Shown here one piece after another: positions 18,646-28,179 of a DNA stretch of 64,000 bases. This stretch comes from Runella rosea. GTDB lineage: Bacteria > Bacteroidota > Bacteroidia > Cytophagales > Spirosomataceae. The stretch spans positions 4,705,501 to 4,769,500 of the forward strand of contig NZ_CP030850.1 in the NCBI RefSeq assembly GCF_003325355.1. The letters are read 5' to 3'. The notes under the pieces were generated by a model. That model did not search any database and was not told the origin of the DNA. It worked only from the letters and a program-made list of their open reading frames with translations. How positions within the stretch are numbered: position 1 is the first letter of the stretch; each line of letters begins with the position of its first letter. Position numbers and translations under genes: made by a program.

Positions 18646-19199
18646 ATGCCCTGATTCTTGCGGGTGGACGCAGCACGCGGATGGGCACCGACAAAAGTCT
18701 GTTGACGTATCATCATCAACCCCAATGGCGCTATTTATATGAATTGCTGACGCCGTACTGTTCTACCGTTTTTATCTCCTGCCGAGCCGACCAAAAAGAT
18801 AATTTTGACAGTTTCCCCTGCTTGATTGATACACGTGAAATCGGGCCATTGGGGGGGATTTTGTCGGCGTTTGAACATAGTCCAAACGAAGCATGGCTGG
18901 TTATGGCCTGTGATATGCCTCTTGTAGCGCCAGAAACGATTGCTTTTTTGGTCAATCATCGCCAATCCAATCAAATAGCTACGGCCTTTCAACACCCCGA
19001 AACCCTGTTTCCTGAACCTTTATTAACCATTTGGGAGCCTCAAAGTTATCAATCAATCCAAGCACAATTTCAGCAAAACCGCTTTTCACCACTGCAAATT
19101 CTAAAAAAAGCCAACGTCCATTTGATACCCTGCCCTACACCCCGTTGGCTCCAAAACATCAATACACCAGAAGATTTCAAAAATACGACTGGGCAATAA
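18642..19199 (+). CDS. mobA: Molybdenum cofactor guanylyltransferase
   Basis: A 185-residue nucleotidyltransferase that transfers GMP to molybdopterin to give the bis-MGD or MGD cofactor. The N-terminus carries the signature LILAGGRSTRMGTDKSLL, the GTP-binding loop of MobA-like enzymes. GPLGGILSAFEH and the VMACDMPLV metal-binding Asp segment follow. Length is typical of MobA. It overlaps the upstream yheT-like gene by four bases. No other molybdopterin genes are in the window, so this is a detached cofactor gene, and a broader NTP-transferase role (MocA-like) cannot be excluded. Confidence 0.8.
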   Translation: MNALILAGGRSTRMGTDKSLLTYHHQPQWRYLYELLTPYCSTVFISCRADQKDNFDSFPCLIDTREIGPLGGILSAFEHSPNEAWLVMACDMPLVAPETIAFLVNHRQSNQIATAFQHPETLFPEPLLTIWEPQSYQSIQAQFQQNRFSPLQILKKANVHLIPCPTPRWLQNINTPEDFKNTTGQ

Positions 19200-19319
19200 T
19201 TTTGACGGACTGAAAATACCCATTTGACACGGTTCATAAAAAGCATGTAAGTTGTTTTCCGTTGCCTAAAAAGGCTTCCTTTATTTAGTAAACGGCCATT
19301 TTTTTCGCCGTAACTACCT

Positions 19320-19327
19320 TATTTTTG
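19320..19327 (+). promoter_or_regulatory. Possible -7 element (TATTTTTG) before the LytTR regulator
   Basis: TATTTTTG fits the Bacteroidota -7 consensus TAnnTTTG and lies 14 bases before the ATG at 19342. No good TTTG is found at -33, so the call is weak; the leader would be very short. Confidence 0.3.
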
Positions 19328-19341
19328 AAAAAAACAACGCT

Positions 19342-20085
19342 ATGTTCAAAGCCATCCTTGTTGACGACGAACGCATGAGCCTTGAAGTTCTGGCCATCAA
19401 ATTGCGTAAAGTTGCCCCTGAAATCAACATCTTAAGCACTTTCCAGTCGCCAGAAGAGGCGGTTGTGGGTATTCGACAACTAAAACCTGACGTGCTTTTT
19501 TTGGACATTGAAATGCCGCTGATGGATGGTTTTACGCTTTTACGCCAATTAGAACCTTATTCTTTTGAAGTTATTTTTACCACGGCCTACAACCAATACG
19601 CCATTGAAGCCATTCGTCAGAGTGCGCTGGATTTTTTATTGAAGCCCATTCGGGAAATTGAACTCAGCTCCGCACTGCAACGCCTTGAAAAAAAGCGCTA
19701 CAATCAACAGACATCTCACAACGAAAGCCTAGCTTTGTCTTCGTTACAATTCAATAAAATCGCCATTCCCTCCTTGAAAGGCGTCACTTTTGTACCCATT
19801 CAAGACATTGTTTGGCTCGAATCAGACAGTAATTATACCGTATTTCACCTCGCCGCCAACGGAGCGCCCCCTCGTAAACTGGTGGCATCGCGCACGCTCA
19901 AAGAATTTGAACAGATACTTGCCTCCGCTCACTTTTTACGCGTCCACCGTTCGGCTTTGATTAACCTATTGCGGGTCAAAGAATACGTACGCGGAGAAGG
20001 CGGCACTGTGCTGATGGACGACGGCTCAGAAGTAGAAATTTCACGGAATGAGAAAAAAGGATTTTTGGAAAAACTGGGGCTGTAA
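19342..20085 (+). CDS. LytTR-family response regulator
   Basis: A 247-residue LytR/AlgR-type regulator. The receiver domain has D8/D9 (LVDDE) and phospho-acceptor D55 (VLFLDIEMP), followed by TTAYNQYAIEAI and the Lys of LLKP. The C-terminal LytTR DNA-binding domain shows IVWLESDSNYTVFHL, TLKEFEQIL and FLRVHRSALINL, ending near DGSEVEISR. These regulators normally pair with a membrane histidine kinase of the LytS/YehU type, but none is adjacent, so it is an orphan here. It is transcribed alone, with RidA 63 bases downstream. Confidence 0.92.
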   Translation: MFKAILVDDERMSLEVLAIKLRKVAPEINILSTFQSPEEAVVGIRQLKPDVLFLDIEMPLMDGFTLLRQLEPYSFEVIFTTAYNQYAIEAIRQSALDFLLKPIREIELSSALQRLEKKRYNQQTSHNESLALSSLQFNKIAIPSLKGVTFVPIQDIVWLESDSNYTVFHLAANGAPPRKLVASRTLKEFEQILASAHFLRVHRSALINLLRVKEYVRGEGGTVLMDDGSEVEISRNEKKGFLEKLGL

Positions 20086-20148
20086 TCTTTGTTCATTTAC
20101 AGGATTATGTACTTTTATTCCTTCAAAACCACTTAATTCTGTTTTTTT

Positions 20149-20541
20149 ATGCCGCAGTCACGTACTAATATTTCTTCTGGCTCTCCGTGGGAAGCCACCG
20201 TGGGGTATTCAAGAGCCGTCAAAATCGGCGCTGTTATTGAAATCAGTGGAACTGTCGCCGTTGAGGATGGTCAAGTAGTAGGATTAGAAGATCCCTACGT
20301 CCAAACCAAAGTTATTCTAAAAAAAATTGAGACCGTATTAATCGAAGCGGGCGCTTCGCTCAAGGATGTTGTCCGCACCCGTATTTTTGTGACGGATATT
20401 TCTCAGTGGGAAGCCGTTGGTCGGGCGCATGGTGAGTTTTTTGGAGAGATTCGGCCGTGTACTACGATGGTAGAAGTAGCTCGTTTAATTGCCCCCGAAT
20501 ACATGGTGGAAATTGAAACTACCGCGATTCTTGAAAATTAA
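20149..20541 (+). CDS. RidA family protein
   Basis: A 130-residue member of the YjgF/YER057c/UK114 (RidA) family of trimeric proteins that deaminate reactive enamine/imine intermediates from PLP enzymes. Visible traits are ISGTVAVEDGQVVG, QTKVILKKIETVLIEAG and the conserved VVRTRIFVTDIS segment with the Arg that binds carboxylates, plus CTTMVEVARL and a final VEIETTAI strand. The N-terminal segment SGSPWEATVGYSRAVKIG resembles a RidA subgroup distinct from E. coli RidA, so exact activity is uncertain. A terminator shared with the converging manC gene follows. Confidence 0.88.
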   Translation: MPQSRTNISSGSPWEATVGYSRAVKIGAVIEISGTVAVEDGQVVGLEDPYVQTKVILKKIETVLIEAGASLKDVVRTRIFVTDISQWEAVGRAHGEFFGEIRPCTTMVEVARLIAPEYMVEIETTAILEN

Positions 20542-20564
20542 CCCCACCACCCTTTAAAACAAAG

Positions 20565-20588
20565 CGGGGGAAGCTTTCGCCTCCCCCG
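20565..20588. terminator. Bidirectional terminator between ridA-like gene and manC
   Basis: CGGGGGA (20565-20571) pairs with TCCCCCG (20582-20588), with an inner GC pair and a TTTC tetraloop. On the minus strand it is followed by GCTTTGTTTT, a U-rich tail suited to ending manC. Confidence 0.7.
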
Positions 20589-20593
20589 AATGT

Positions 20594-21661
20594 TTAAATA
20601 TATTGACTACCTAGTTGCTTGGCATCCGCCACAAAATCTCTGACCCGCTGCTCTTCATCTATTTTACAAATCATCAGGACACCGTCGTTTTCGGCAATAA
20701 TGTACCCGTCAAGTCCCTGTACCACCACCAGCTTATCTTTGGGCGTTTTAATAATGCAATTTCCTGTATTATAGAGCTTTATGTTTCCTTCAGTTGCATT
20801 TTGCTGCGCATCTTTTGGCGAAATATCGTAGAGAGATTTCCACGTTCCCAAATCTGACCAGCCAAAATCGCTTAAAACGACATAGACATTTTCGGCTTTT
20901 TCCATGATGCCCACGTCGATAGAAACGTTTCTACAAAGCATGTAAGCTTTATCAATAAACGTCTTTTCTTGATCGGTATAGTAATCCAATTCACCCGCCA
21001 CAAAAACTTCCGCTACTTCGGGCAAATAAGCTGCAAATGCTTTGAGGATGGCCTGGACATTCCACACGAATATCCCTGCATTCCATACAAAATCACCACT
21101 TTCTAGAAATTTAACCGCAATTTCCAACTGAGGTTTTTCGGTAAACGTTTTTACTTTTTTGGTCTCACTTTCGGAAGGTATAAACTGAATGTAGCCATAG
21201 CCCGTATCGGGACGAGTGGGTTGAATGCCGAGCGTAATCAGAATTTCTTCTTTTCCAGCAGCGTCGAGCGCAAACAGAATTTTTTCACGAAATATTTCTT
21301 CTTTCAGAATAATGTGGTCAGAAGGAGCCACAACCACCCTTGCTTGAGGGTCTTTTTTGGCAATCTTATAACATGCATACGCAATACACGGGGCAGTATT
21401 GCGGCGATTTGGCTCCAGCAAGATTTGGTCGTCTGTCAGGAATGGAACTTGTTTTTTAATCAAATCATAGTACTCGGCACTGGTCACGATGTAGATGTTT
21501 TCGGGAGGACATACTCCTTCAAAACGACTTACAGTTTGTTGAAGCAGTGTTTTTCCGGTTCCCAATACATCATGAAACTGCTTGGGGTTGTTGTTTCGGC
21601 TGAAAGGCCAGAACCGTGTTCCAGCGCCACCTGCCATGATAATTACAAAATTGTGATTCAT
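20594..21661 (-). CDS. manC: Mannose-1-phosphate guanylyltransferase
   Basis: A 355-residue nucleotidyltransferase that makes GDP-mannose from GTP and mannose-1-phosphate. The N-terminus reads VIIMAGGAGTRFWPFSR with NPKQF, the GTP-binding signature of this family. NRRNTAPCIAYA, VAPSDH and the FTEKP motif (active-site Lys) follow, with VWNAGIFVW and SIDVGIMEK in the C-terminal half. Its length is that of the single-function form without the fused phosphomannose isomerase domain. GDP-mannose feeds GDP-fucose and surface polysaccharides. It is a stand-alone gene on the minus strand and ends at a hairpin. Confidence 0.95.
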   Translation of the reverse strand: MNHNFVIIMAGGAGTRFWPFSRNNNPKQFHDVLGTGKTLLQQTVSRFEGVCPPENIYIVTSAEYYDLIKKQVPFLTDDQILLEPNRRNTAPCIAYACYKIAKKDPQARVVVAPSDHIILKEEIFREKILFALDAAGKEEILITLGIQPTRPDTGYGYIQFIPSESETKKVKTFTEKPQLEIAVKFLESGDFVWNAGIFVWNVQAILKAFAAYLPEVAEVFVAGELDYYTDQEKTFIDKAYMLCRNVSIDVGIMEKAENVYVVLSDFGWSDLGTWKSLYDISPKDAQQNATEGNIKLYNTGNCIIKTPKDKLVVVQGLDGYIIAENDGVLMICKIDEEQRVRDFVADAKQLGSQYI

Positions 21662-21749
21662 AAGCGATGAGTGATGTGAAGCGTTAATAATTGACAGGAA
21701 AAGTACTGTATTCAGACGATAAATCCCCTTTTACGTTACATTTTCTGGT

Positions 21750-22817
21750 TTATTTTTGCTCTTGTTGGATATAGTTTTCAACTCGTAAAGCTACATTTTC
21801 CCGGATACTTTGCCAAAAAAGGTTTATGTCGGCCGAATGCCACACTTTGTTTTTTATCAAAGACCTCCCTTTTACGTAGGGTTTATTAATCCACAAGAGC
21901 CCTTGGTGAACCTGCGCATCAGCCAACTGCGGCACAAACGTAAATTTTAGGCCTACACCCCCCTTGTTCAGCGTTTGGGAAGCATACTCTTCGGTTAAAC
22001 GCCACGTCAGCGGATTGGTGCAGGCTGCGGTGGAAAAGCGATTAGGAACGTATTTGTCAGGAAAGAAGCCGCGCAAATACGTGTGCCAAGAAGCAAAGCC
22101 GCCTACTTCTTCGGGAGTCTTTGCTGGTTTAATGGTTTTAAAGTCATCAGGCTGAACAGGCACGTCAGTTATATCTCCTACCAAATAGGCAAACACCAGT
22201 TTTTGTCGGAGCGGTTTGTCATCAAAAAAATCCTTCAGCAAACGTTTGGCGTGGGCCGTTCCTTGGCTGTGAGAAGCAATGACGATGGGACGACCCTGAT
22301 GAAAATTTTGTAAATAATACTCAAACGCCGCTTTCACATCAGCGTAGGCCAAGTCCATTGCTTTTTGTTTTTCCAGTTGGTTTTGCGTCACAAAACTGTA
22401 GTAATGCGCCTGACGATAGCGGGGAGCGTACACTTTGCAGGAGCCATTGAAGACCGAAGCCTGATTGAGAATAGTGGAATTGTCCACCTTTTGATTCAAT
22501 GCTACATCATTTACATCGGCATTCCACTCAAAAGCGCCGACGGCTGGCTGTTGCGTATAAATTGTAGGGTGAATGAAAAAAACATCAGCTTTTGCTACCG
22601 CCTGCCCATCTTTCAGACCCGACTTCAGAGGCACACTATCGGCGGCATCTTTTATCGTGGGCAGTGCCGCCCAGTAGAGTGGTTTGGCATAATCAGGAGC
22701 GGCGGGAGCATTCTCCAAAATGTATTGACTTTGTAAGGTCACTGATTTTGAGCAGCCTGTTCCAATCACTAAAAGGACTGAAAAAAGTACCGAAGGGCGA
22801 TATTTTAGTTTATTCAT
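21750..22817 (-). CDS. DUF3089 family lipoprotein, alpha/beta-hydrolase fold
   Basis: A 355-residue lipoprotein with signal MNKLKYRPSVLFSVLLVIGTGC (lipidation Cys at 22). It matches DUF3089: DVFFIHPTIY near residue 80, FNGSCKVYAPRYRQAHYYSF, and the nucleophile elbow IASHSQGTAHAKRLL, followed by AYLVGD. DUF3089 proteins have the alpha/beta-hydrolase fold with a Ser nucleophile in SHSQG. Substrates are not established, and lipase or esterase activity is a reasonable guess. The protein should be anchored in the cell envelope. It lies divergently from the TonB receptor downstream, with a 139-base shared promoter region. Confidence 0.88.
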   Translation of the reverse strand: MNKLKYRPSVLFSVLLVIGTGCSKSVTLQSQYILENAPAAPDYAKPLYWAALPTIKDAADSVPLKSGLKDGQAVAKADVFFIHPTIYTQQPAVGAFEWNADVNDVALNQKVDNSTILNQASVFNGSCKVYAPRYRQAHYYSFVTQNQLEKQKAMDLAYADVKAAFEYYLQNFHQGRPIVIASHSQGTAHAKRLLKDFFDDKPLRQKLVFAYLVGDITDVPVQPDDFKTIKPAKTPEEVGGFASWHTYLRGFFPDKYVPNRFSTAACTNPLTWRLTEEYASQTLNKGGVGLKFTFVPQLADAQVHQGLLWINKPYVKGRSLIKNKVWHSADINLFWQSIRENVALRVENYIQQEQK

Positions 22818-22956
22818 TATTGTACTTTTCTAACAATTATGCATGCATAACACTTTTTTTTATGAATATAGGAAGAAAAAATTGTAACCTATTTTCAAAA
22901 GAACGAATATTACACAAAATTACGAATGAGTTACACCCAAAAACAACTTTAAACCT

Positions 22957-25920
22957 ATGGATAAAATTTTAAGAAATGCCATACTCTATTCAATGGCATG
23001 GTTAATGAGCGCAGGCATAGTGTTGGCTCAAACAAAAGTCGCCGGAAATGTGACGGATGCAACAACGCGTGATGGATTGGTGGGCGTGAGCATTCAAGTG
23101 AAAGGAAAAGTGGTTGGAACCATTTCGGACGCAAAAGGTAACTTTTCACTGACTACAAATACCCCCGCACCTTTTATTTTGGTCGTCACGTCTGTTGGGT
23201 TTGAAACCCAAGAAGTACAAATTAACGGCGATCGCATGGATCTCAAAATTGTGCTCAAAGAGCAGGCATTGATTGGTCAGGAAGTAGTTGTATCGGCTTC
23301 TCGGGTTGAGGAAAGCGTTTTGAAATCGCCCGTGAGTATTGAGAAAATGGACATTCGTAACGTCCGTGAAACTCCTGCCGCTAACTTTTATGATGCTATT
23401 CGTAACCTAAAAGGGGTAGAAGTGAGCACTCAATCGTTGATGTTCAGTTCTGTTAATACGCGTGGATTTTCAGGAAATGGCAATACACGGGTGGTACAAA
23501 TGATTGACGGAATAGACAATCAGGCTCCAGGGCTCAACTTTGCCGTAGGCAACATAGTTGGAATTTCCGAACTTGATTTAGAAAGTGTTGAACTTCTTCC
23601 TGGATCTGCTTCTGCTTTGTATGGCCCCAATGCCATCAATGGATTGTTATTAATGAATAGCAAAAATCCATTTCTTTATCAAGGAGTAAGTGCTTACACA
23701 AAATTGGGCTTGATGAGCGCCGATAATCGCTCCACCAAAACTACGCCTTTTTATGATGTAGCTTTTCGGTATGCCAAAGCATTCAATAATAAATTTGCCT
23801 TTAAACTCAATGTTGGTTACATCACTGCTCAAGATTGGCAAGTGAATGATTATCGCGACCAAAGTTTTCGAGGAACTACCCCTGATAACGGAACTCGCAG
23901 TAATCCTGGGTATGATGGAGTAAACGTCTATGGAGATGAGAATTCAAGCGGTGCTGGCTTAGCGAGTTTACGGGGCACATTCGGCCAGTTACTTGGGGTA
24001 CCACTTGCTCAATTAAACGCTATCAGCGCTCCATTGGCTCAACTGGTTGGCGGTATTAATCAGTTTTCTACTGCTACGGGTATTCCAAGTACTCAGCTGA
24101 TAAACGATATTTTACTTCCCAATGTAGCTGTATCACGTACAGGTTACAATGAGTTTGATTTAGTAAACTACAACACAAAAAGCTTGAAATTAAACGGCGC
24201 ATTACACTATCGTATCAACGACAAAGTAGAAGCCATCGTTCAGGCCAACTGGGGAGCAGGGTCAACAGTATACACTTCTTCAGACCGGTACCAGCTCAAG
24301 AATTTTACCATGGGATTATATAAAGCCGAATTGAGAGGATCTAACTTCTTTGTTCGTGGCTACATGACCGCCGAAAATTCAGGAGATACCTACGCCGCTG
24401 GTTTGCTCGGCACTTATATCAATGAAGCGTGGAAACCAAGTGTACCACCGGCGTCAGCGGGTTTAGCAGGCTTGGCGCAAGGGTGGTATCCACAATATGC
24501 CCTTACGTATGCTGGTGGTGCATTCCAGACTTTTGTACCTGCTTTTCAAGCAGCATTGAGGGCTGGACAAACCCCACAAGCTGCCTATGCTACTGCCTTA
24601 GGTACAGTTAATTCAAACGCTGGCGCCTTGCATACCGCAGCTCGCGGCGTGGCAGACCAAGGCCGTGTTTTGCCAGGAGATCCGCGCTTCGACCAGATTG
24701 CGGCTCAGGTAAAAGCAAATGCCATTCCAAGCGGAGCATTATTTGTAGATCGTACCCGGTTATACCACGCTGAAGCCATGTATAATTTCAATGAACTAAT
24801 TGATCCTAAGGTAGTTGAAATTATTGTAGGGGGAAATTATCGAAAATATGCGTTGAATTCTAATGGTACACTATTTTTGAAGAAATCGGATGGGAGTGAG
24901 TTCAGCATTAACGAATTTGGAGGGTATACTCAAGTGAGTAAAAATTTTAATGATGTATTTAAACTCACGGGCTCTGTTCGTTATGATAAAAATGAAAACT
25001 TTGCTGGTCAATGGAGTCCGCGTATCTCGGCCGTTTATACTGCCAATAAGAACCATAACATCCGAGCTTCTTACCAAACAGGTTTCCGAATTCCGACCAA
25101 CCAAAACCAATACATCAATCTTAATACGCCCGTATCTTTATTGATTGGTGGGTTGCCTGCGCTCTGGGACAATTACAAACTTCGGGAGGGAGGTGGCTCT
25201 GTCAACATTGCTACTGGTCAGGCATGGAGTTTTCCAGAATTCAAACCTGAACGTGCTTTGAGTTTTGAAGTGGGATACAAAGGAATGATTGCCAAAAAAT
25301 TGTTGGTAGACGTTTATTATTATAACACTACGATGAAAAATTACATTGGTGGCGTACTACTGAGAAATGCGGCTATTCCACAAGTAATATCAATGTCGAC
25401 AAATTATACTGGAGATATTAAGACGCAAGGTTTCGGTTTAGGGTTTGATTATTTATTACCCAAAAACTATACTTTAGGCTTTAACCTATCTAATAATACC
25501 CTTGATGCTGGGGGGGTAAAAATGTTTAGCAGTGAGAAAAATCGCAACGTGCTGGATGACGGTTTTCAAGTGGGATACAATACACCTAAATATCGGCACA
25601 ACGTAACTTTTGGGAATCGTAATTTAGGCAACTCAGGTTGGGGCTTCAATGTAGTATGGCGTCATCAGGCAGCATTTGATTGGTTGGACCTCCTTCAACC
25701 TGCTTTGGCCCGACAGCCCCAGAACAGTACTCAACTTACCATACCAGCATTCGGTACTTTAGATGCCCAAGTGAGCAAGAAAGTTTCATCTATTAAATCA
25801 ATTTTTAAGATTGGAGGCACTAATCTATTAGGAACTCAATACCGTACAGGTTGGGGAAATCCAGTTGTCGGTTCAATGTACTATGTTTCACTTACCTTTG
25901 ATGAATTATTAAATAAATAG
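22957..25920 (+). CDS. TonB-dependent outer-membrane receptor with CarboxypepD_reg-like domain
   Basis: A 987-residue outer-membrane beta-barrel receptor. After the signal peptide (MDKILRNAILYSMAWLMSAGIVLAQ) comes the carboxypeptidase-regulatory-like domain (VAGNVTDATTRDGLVGVSI, SVGFETQEV), then the plug (EVVVSASRVEES, LKGVEVSTQSLMFSSVNTRG, GSASALYGPNAINGL). The remainder is a barrel with repeated aromatic strands ending YYVSLTFDELLNK. It lacks a SusD partner and is not a classical SusC. Two Ala/Gln/Leu-rich inserts lie in the barrel half (about residues 345-385 and 515-570), probably extracellular loops. The substrate is unknown; no riboswitch is seen upstream. It is monocistronic, with a strong terminator after it. 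Confidence 0.93.
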   Translation: MDKILRNAILYSMAWLMSAGIVLAQTKVAGNVTDATTRDGLVGVSIQVKGKVVGTISDAKGNFSLTTNTPAPFILVVTSVGFETQEVQINGDRMDLKIVLKEQALIGQEVVVSASRVEESVLKSPVSIEKMDIRNVRETPAANFYDAIRNLKGVEVSTQSLMFSSVNTRGFSGNGNTRVVQMIDGIDNQAPGLNFAVGNIVGISELDLESVELLPGSASALYGPNAINGLLLMNSKNPFLYQGVSAYTKLGLMSADNRSTKTTPFYDVAFRYAKAFNNKFAFKLNVGYITAQDWQVNDYRDQSFRGTTPDNGTRSNPGYDGVNVYGDENSSGAGLASLRGTFGQLLGVPLAQLNAISAPLAQLVGGINQFSTATGIPSTQLINDILLPNVAVSRTGYNEFDLVNYNTKSLKLNGALHYRINDKVEAIVQANWGAGSTVYTSSDRYQLKNFTMGLYKAELRGSNFFVRGYMTAENSGDTYAAGLLGTYINEAWKPSVPPASAGLAGLAQGWYPQYALTYAGGAFQTFVPAFQAALRAGQTPQAAYATALGTVNSNAGALHTAARGVADQGRVLPGDPRFDQIAAQVKANAIPSGALFVDRTRLYHAEAMYNFNELIDPKVVEIIVGGNYRKYALNSNGTLFLKKSDGSEFSINEFGGYTQVSKNFNDVFKLTGSVRYDKNENFAGQWSPRISAVYTANKNHNIRASYQTGFRIPTNQNQYINLNTPVSLLIGGLPALWDNYKLREGGGSVNIATGQAWSFPEFKPERALSFEVGYKGMIAKKLLVDVYYYNTTMKNYIGGVLLRNAAIPQVISMSTNYTGDIKTQGFGLGFDYLLPKNYTLGFNLSNNTLDAGGVKMFSSEKNRNVLDDGFQVGYNTPKYRHNVTFGNRNLGNSGWGFNVVWRHQAAFDWLDLLQPALARQPQNSTQLTIPAFGTLDAQVSKKVSSIKSIFKIGGTNLLGTQYRTGWGNPVVGSMYYVSLTFDELLNK

Positions 25921-25935
25921 CGCCTAAACATCGCT

Positions 25936-25989
25936 TTTATTTTAGAACAAAATAGGCCCCATTCGGGGCCTATTTTGTTCTAAAATAAA
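25936..25989. terminator. Perfect 25-base-stem bidirectional terminator
   Basis: The arm at 25936-25960 (TTTATTTTAGAAC through GGCCCC) is perfectly complementary to 25965-25989 around the tetraloop ATTC. The GC core is flanked by A/T tracts on both sides, so it can terminate the TonB receptor on the plus strand and the beta-helix gene on the minus strand. Confidence 0.85.
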
Positions 25990-25996
25990 CTAAAAA

Positions 25997-27553
25997 TCAG
26001 TTGCTCCCACCAGTGCCTTTGGTTCCGATTGTCGTCACTGCTGGCGGAATAGAAAGCGCTGTTCCGTTGCCAGCTTGGTCGGCTCCGATGTCCAGTTTTG
26101 CGCCTCTCGCGCCGCCGTCGTAGTCTTTTTCTACCAAAATCCCCAATGCTTTTCCAGTACCAATACAAGGGCTACCCGCGGTGAGGTGGTATTGACCGTC
26201 GAGTTTTGGGTCTGTAATTATAGTAGTGGCGTCAAATTTGGATTGGCTTTTCCAGTTGGCAAAACCTTCAAATTCAGTATAATCATCATCAGATTTATCA
26301 ATTCTGAAAGTGAGCGTTCCAGGTTTGAAATAAACGTTATTACTCAATTCATTGATCCCTTGAGGAATGCCTCGCAAACGGGCGATGTAGCCTTTGGCGG
26401 CGGCAGTTTGCACAAAAATATTATTAGAAATTTTAAGGTCTTTGCAATTGGGGTATTGATCTCCTTTGGGTGTGCCATAAATCTCACCCCGGGCAATTAT
26501 CAACGCTGCGCTCGCTTCCTGCGCTACATTAATGAGCGTATTGTTATAAACTTGCGCATTAAGGGCGGCGTACAATCCAATACCTTCCCATTTGGTATTG
26601 ACCACAATATTGTTGCGAATAATGATGTTGATGCTTTCAAAATACGTAGGGTTAGAGGTTGTATTGAACCACTCCGCATCAGTATCCAAGTAACCAGCTA
26701 CCAATCCACCTTCGCCGCAATTCATGATGAGATTTTGCTCAAAAACACAATCTTTTGCCCCTCCTTTTGCGTACAGTGCGTTGGTGGCGATGTCGTGAAA
26801 ATAGCAATTACGAACCGTCATATTGGAGCCGTTTACGTTGTCAATTCCTTCGGCATTCTGCGCCGATATGTTGGCGGGCCCCACGCCAGAGCGGTAAATT
26901 TCGCAGTTAAACACCTGAATGTTCTGGCATCCAGGCGTAATTTTGATGCAATCGCGGCCTGTATCGTGGATTTTGCAATTCAAAATTTTGATGTTTTTAA
27001 CCCCGCGTCGTTTGTCAAAAGGGACACTGCGGTCGTCGTCCCAATTGCTTTCAAACTTGATCCCGTAGTAATAGCCCCCCATAATTTCTACGTTTTCAAT
27101 GGTTATGTTTTCACTCTCTGGTTCTCTAAACCAGAGGCAGCTGGAAATATCTTCCACCGTCATTATCGCTTTGATAACTGCCCATTCGCCGGGATAGGAA
27201 TGCAGATGGATATTGGAAGTTCTGAACTTTACTTCTTCGCTTAGGTGGGTGCCACCGCGCAGAATGATTTCCAAACCTTTAACTGGGTCGGCAACATCGG
27301 CGGCTTTCTGGATAGTTTTGAAAGGCTTCCCTTCACTGCCGTCGTTGGAATCGCTGCCGTTGGGAGAGACATACACCTTTCCAGTGATGGTCTGCCCGCC
27401 ATTGTTGCCAGGGTCACTACAACTCGGTGGTTCCTGCGGACAGCCACAGGCGGTGGGGTCGGCGTCGCATTCGTCGGTTTTAACTTCCGCCTTTTTGCAT
27501 CCTTCTATCACCGAAAAAAGGGAAATAAGGGCAAAAAAAAATAGCTTTTTCAT
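25997..27553 (-). CDS. Right-handed parallel beta-helix lipoprotein
   Basis: A 518-residue lipoprotein from the ATG at 27553 (MKKLFFFALISLFSVIEGC, lipidation Cys 19). A start at 27616 would overlap the upstream gene and add 21 odd residues. A Cys-rich linker (DECDADPTACGCPQEPP) leads to a pectate-lyase-like start: KVYVSPNGSDSNDGSEGKPF followed by IQKAADVADPVKG. Repeated short strands such as NITIENVEIMGG, NIKILNCKIHDTG, NIQVFNCEIYRSG and NMTVRNCYFHD are the stacked coils of a right-handed beta-helix. This fold occurs in polysaccharide lyases and adhesins; catalytic residues cannot be assigned. It is the last gene of the apparent minus-strand cluster that starts at 30910. Confidence 0.88.
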   Translation of the reverse strand: MKKLFFFALISLFSVIEGCKKAEVKTDECDADPTACGCPQEPPSCSDPGNNGGQTITGKVYVSPNGSDSNDGSEGKPFKTIQKAADVADPVKGLEIILRGGTHLSEEVKFRTSNIHLHSYPGEWAVIKAIMTVEDISSCLWFREPESENITIENVEIMGGYYYGIKFESNWDDDRSVPFDKRRGVKNIKILNCKIHDTGRDCIKITPGCQNIQVFNCEIYRSGVGPANISAQNAEGIDNVNGSNMTVRNCYFHDIATNALYAKGGAKDCVFEQNLIMNCGEGGLVAGYLDTDAEWFNTTSNPTYFESINIIIRNNIVVNTKWEGIGLYAALNAQVYNNTLINVAQEASAALIIARGEIYGTPKGDQYPNCKDLKISNNIFVQTAAAKGYIARLRGIPQGINELSNNVYFKPGTLTFRIDKSDDDYTEFEGFANWKSQSKFDATTIITDPKLDGQYHLTAGSPCIGTGKALGILVEKDYDGGARGAKLDIGADQAGNGTALSIPPAVTTIGTKGTGGSN

Positions 27554-27572
27554 GTAAATACCAGCTAAAATC

Positions 27573-28172
27573 CTATTGTTTTTGACGATTAAGGGTAACA
27601 GTAACTTTTTTATCAAAACGCGGGTCTGAACTACTCCAAAACGAAGATTTATCAGGACGACGATAACTGAAATTTAGCGTCAAGGTCATTGAATCATCGC
27701 GCCAACTGTTAGGGCTAGAATCGTTGATGTAAAAGTTATTAATTGGCAACATTTTCGTCTCATCCGTAATAAAATCAAGGGTAAACAAATGGTAATCATC
27801 CTTATTCACGCCTCCCCACAACTCATAAGTTTCCTTCCCTAACTTGCTCTCAACCAATGCAATGCCGTCAAAATTTCGGCGGGCCGAAGAACCTCGTCGA
27901 CGGCGGCTTTTTCGGCCCGCTTTCTCCCATCGTTCTTCATCGGTGGTTGGAACAAAAATTTCCAATGCAAGCTTTTTAGCCACCCCATCGGGATCAGTAA
28001 AGCGGCCCTGCCATTTACCAACCAACAGCGGCGCATCTGCATCGCGACTATAAGCCCATGGTCGTTCTTTGAGGTCGGAGTAGTAGCTGTAATAGTATTT
28101 ACATTCATACATGCCCCAACTTAATGCTGCCAAAACACCCAAAAAAAGCAATAGCTTTATACTCTTTGTCAT
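27573..28172 (-). CDS. Membrane-anchored or secreted protein of unknown function
   Basis: A 199-residue protein with an N-terminal hydrophobic segment (KLLLFLGVLAALSWGMYEC) that could be a signal anchor. Residues ~50-75 (LLVGKWQGRFTDPDG then KKLALEIFVP) resemble the first strands of a small lipocalin-like barrel, where a G-x-W near the start is common. A very basic patch (KAGRKSRRRRGSSARR) lies near residue 93. I do not recognise a family. It lies 7 bases from the neighbouring lipoprotein gene and 19 from the beta-helix gene, so it is part of the same transcription unit. Confidence 0.65.
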   Translation of the reverse strand: MTKSIKLLLFLGVLAALSWGMYECKYYYSYYSDLKERPWAYSRDADAPLLVGKWQGRFTDPDGVAKKLALEIFVPTTDEERWEKAGRKSRRRRGSSARRNFDGIALVESKLGKETYELWGGVNKDDYHLFTLDFITDETKMLPINNFYINDSSPNSWRDDSMTLTLNFSYRRPDKSSFWSSSDPRFDKKVTVTLNRQKQ

Positions 28173-28179
28173 TGGTTCT

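Noticed and set aside
22818-22956. Possible cobalamin or other riboswitch ahead of the TonB receptor
   Set aside because: Only 139 AT-rich bases are available and no conserved riboswitch core is visible.
26075-27244. A 389-codon frame opposite the beta-helix gene
   Set aside because: It is long, but it mirrors the repetitive beta-helix sequence and has no signal or domain of its own.
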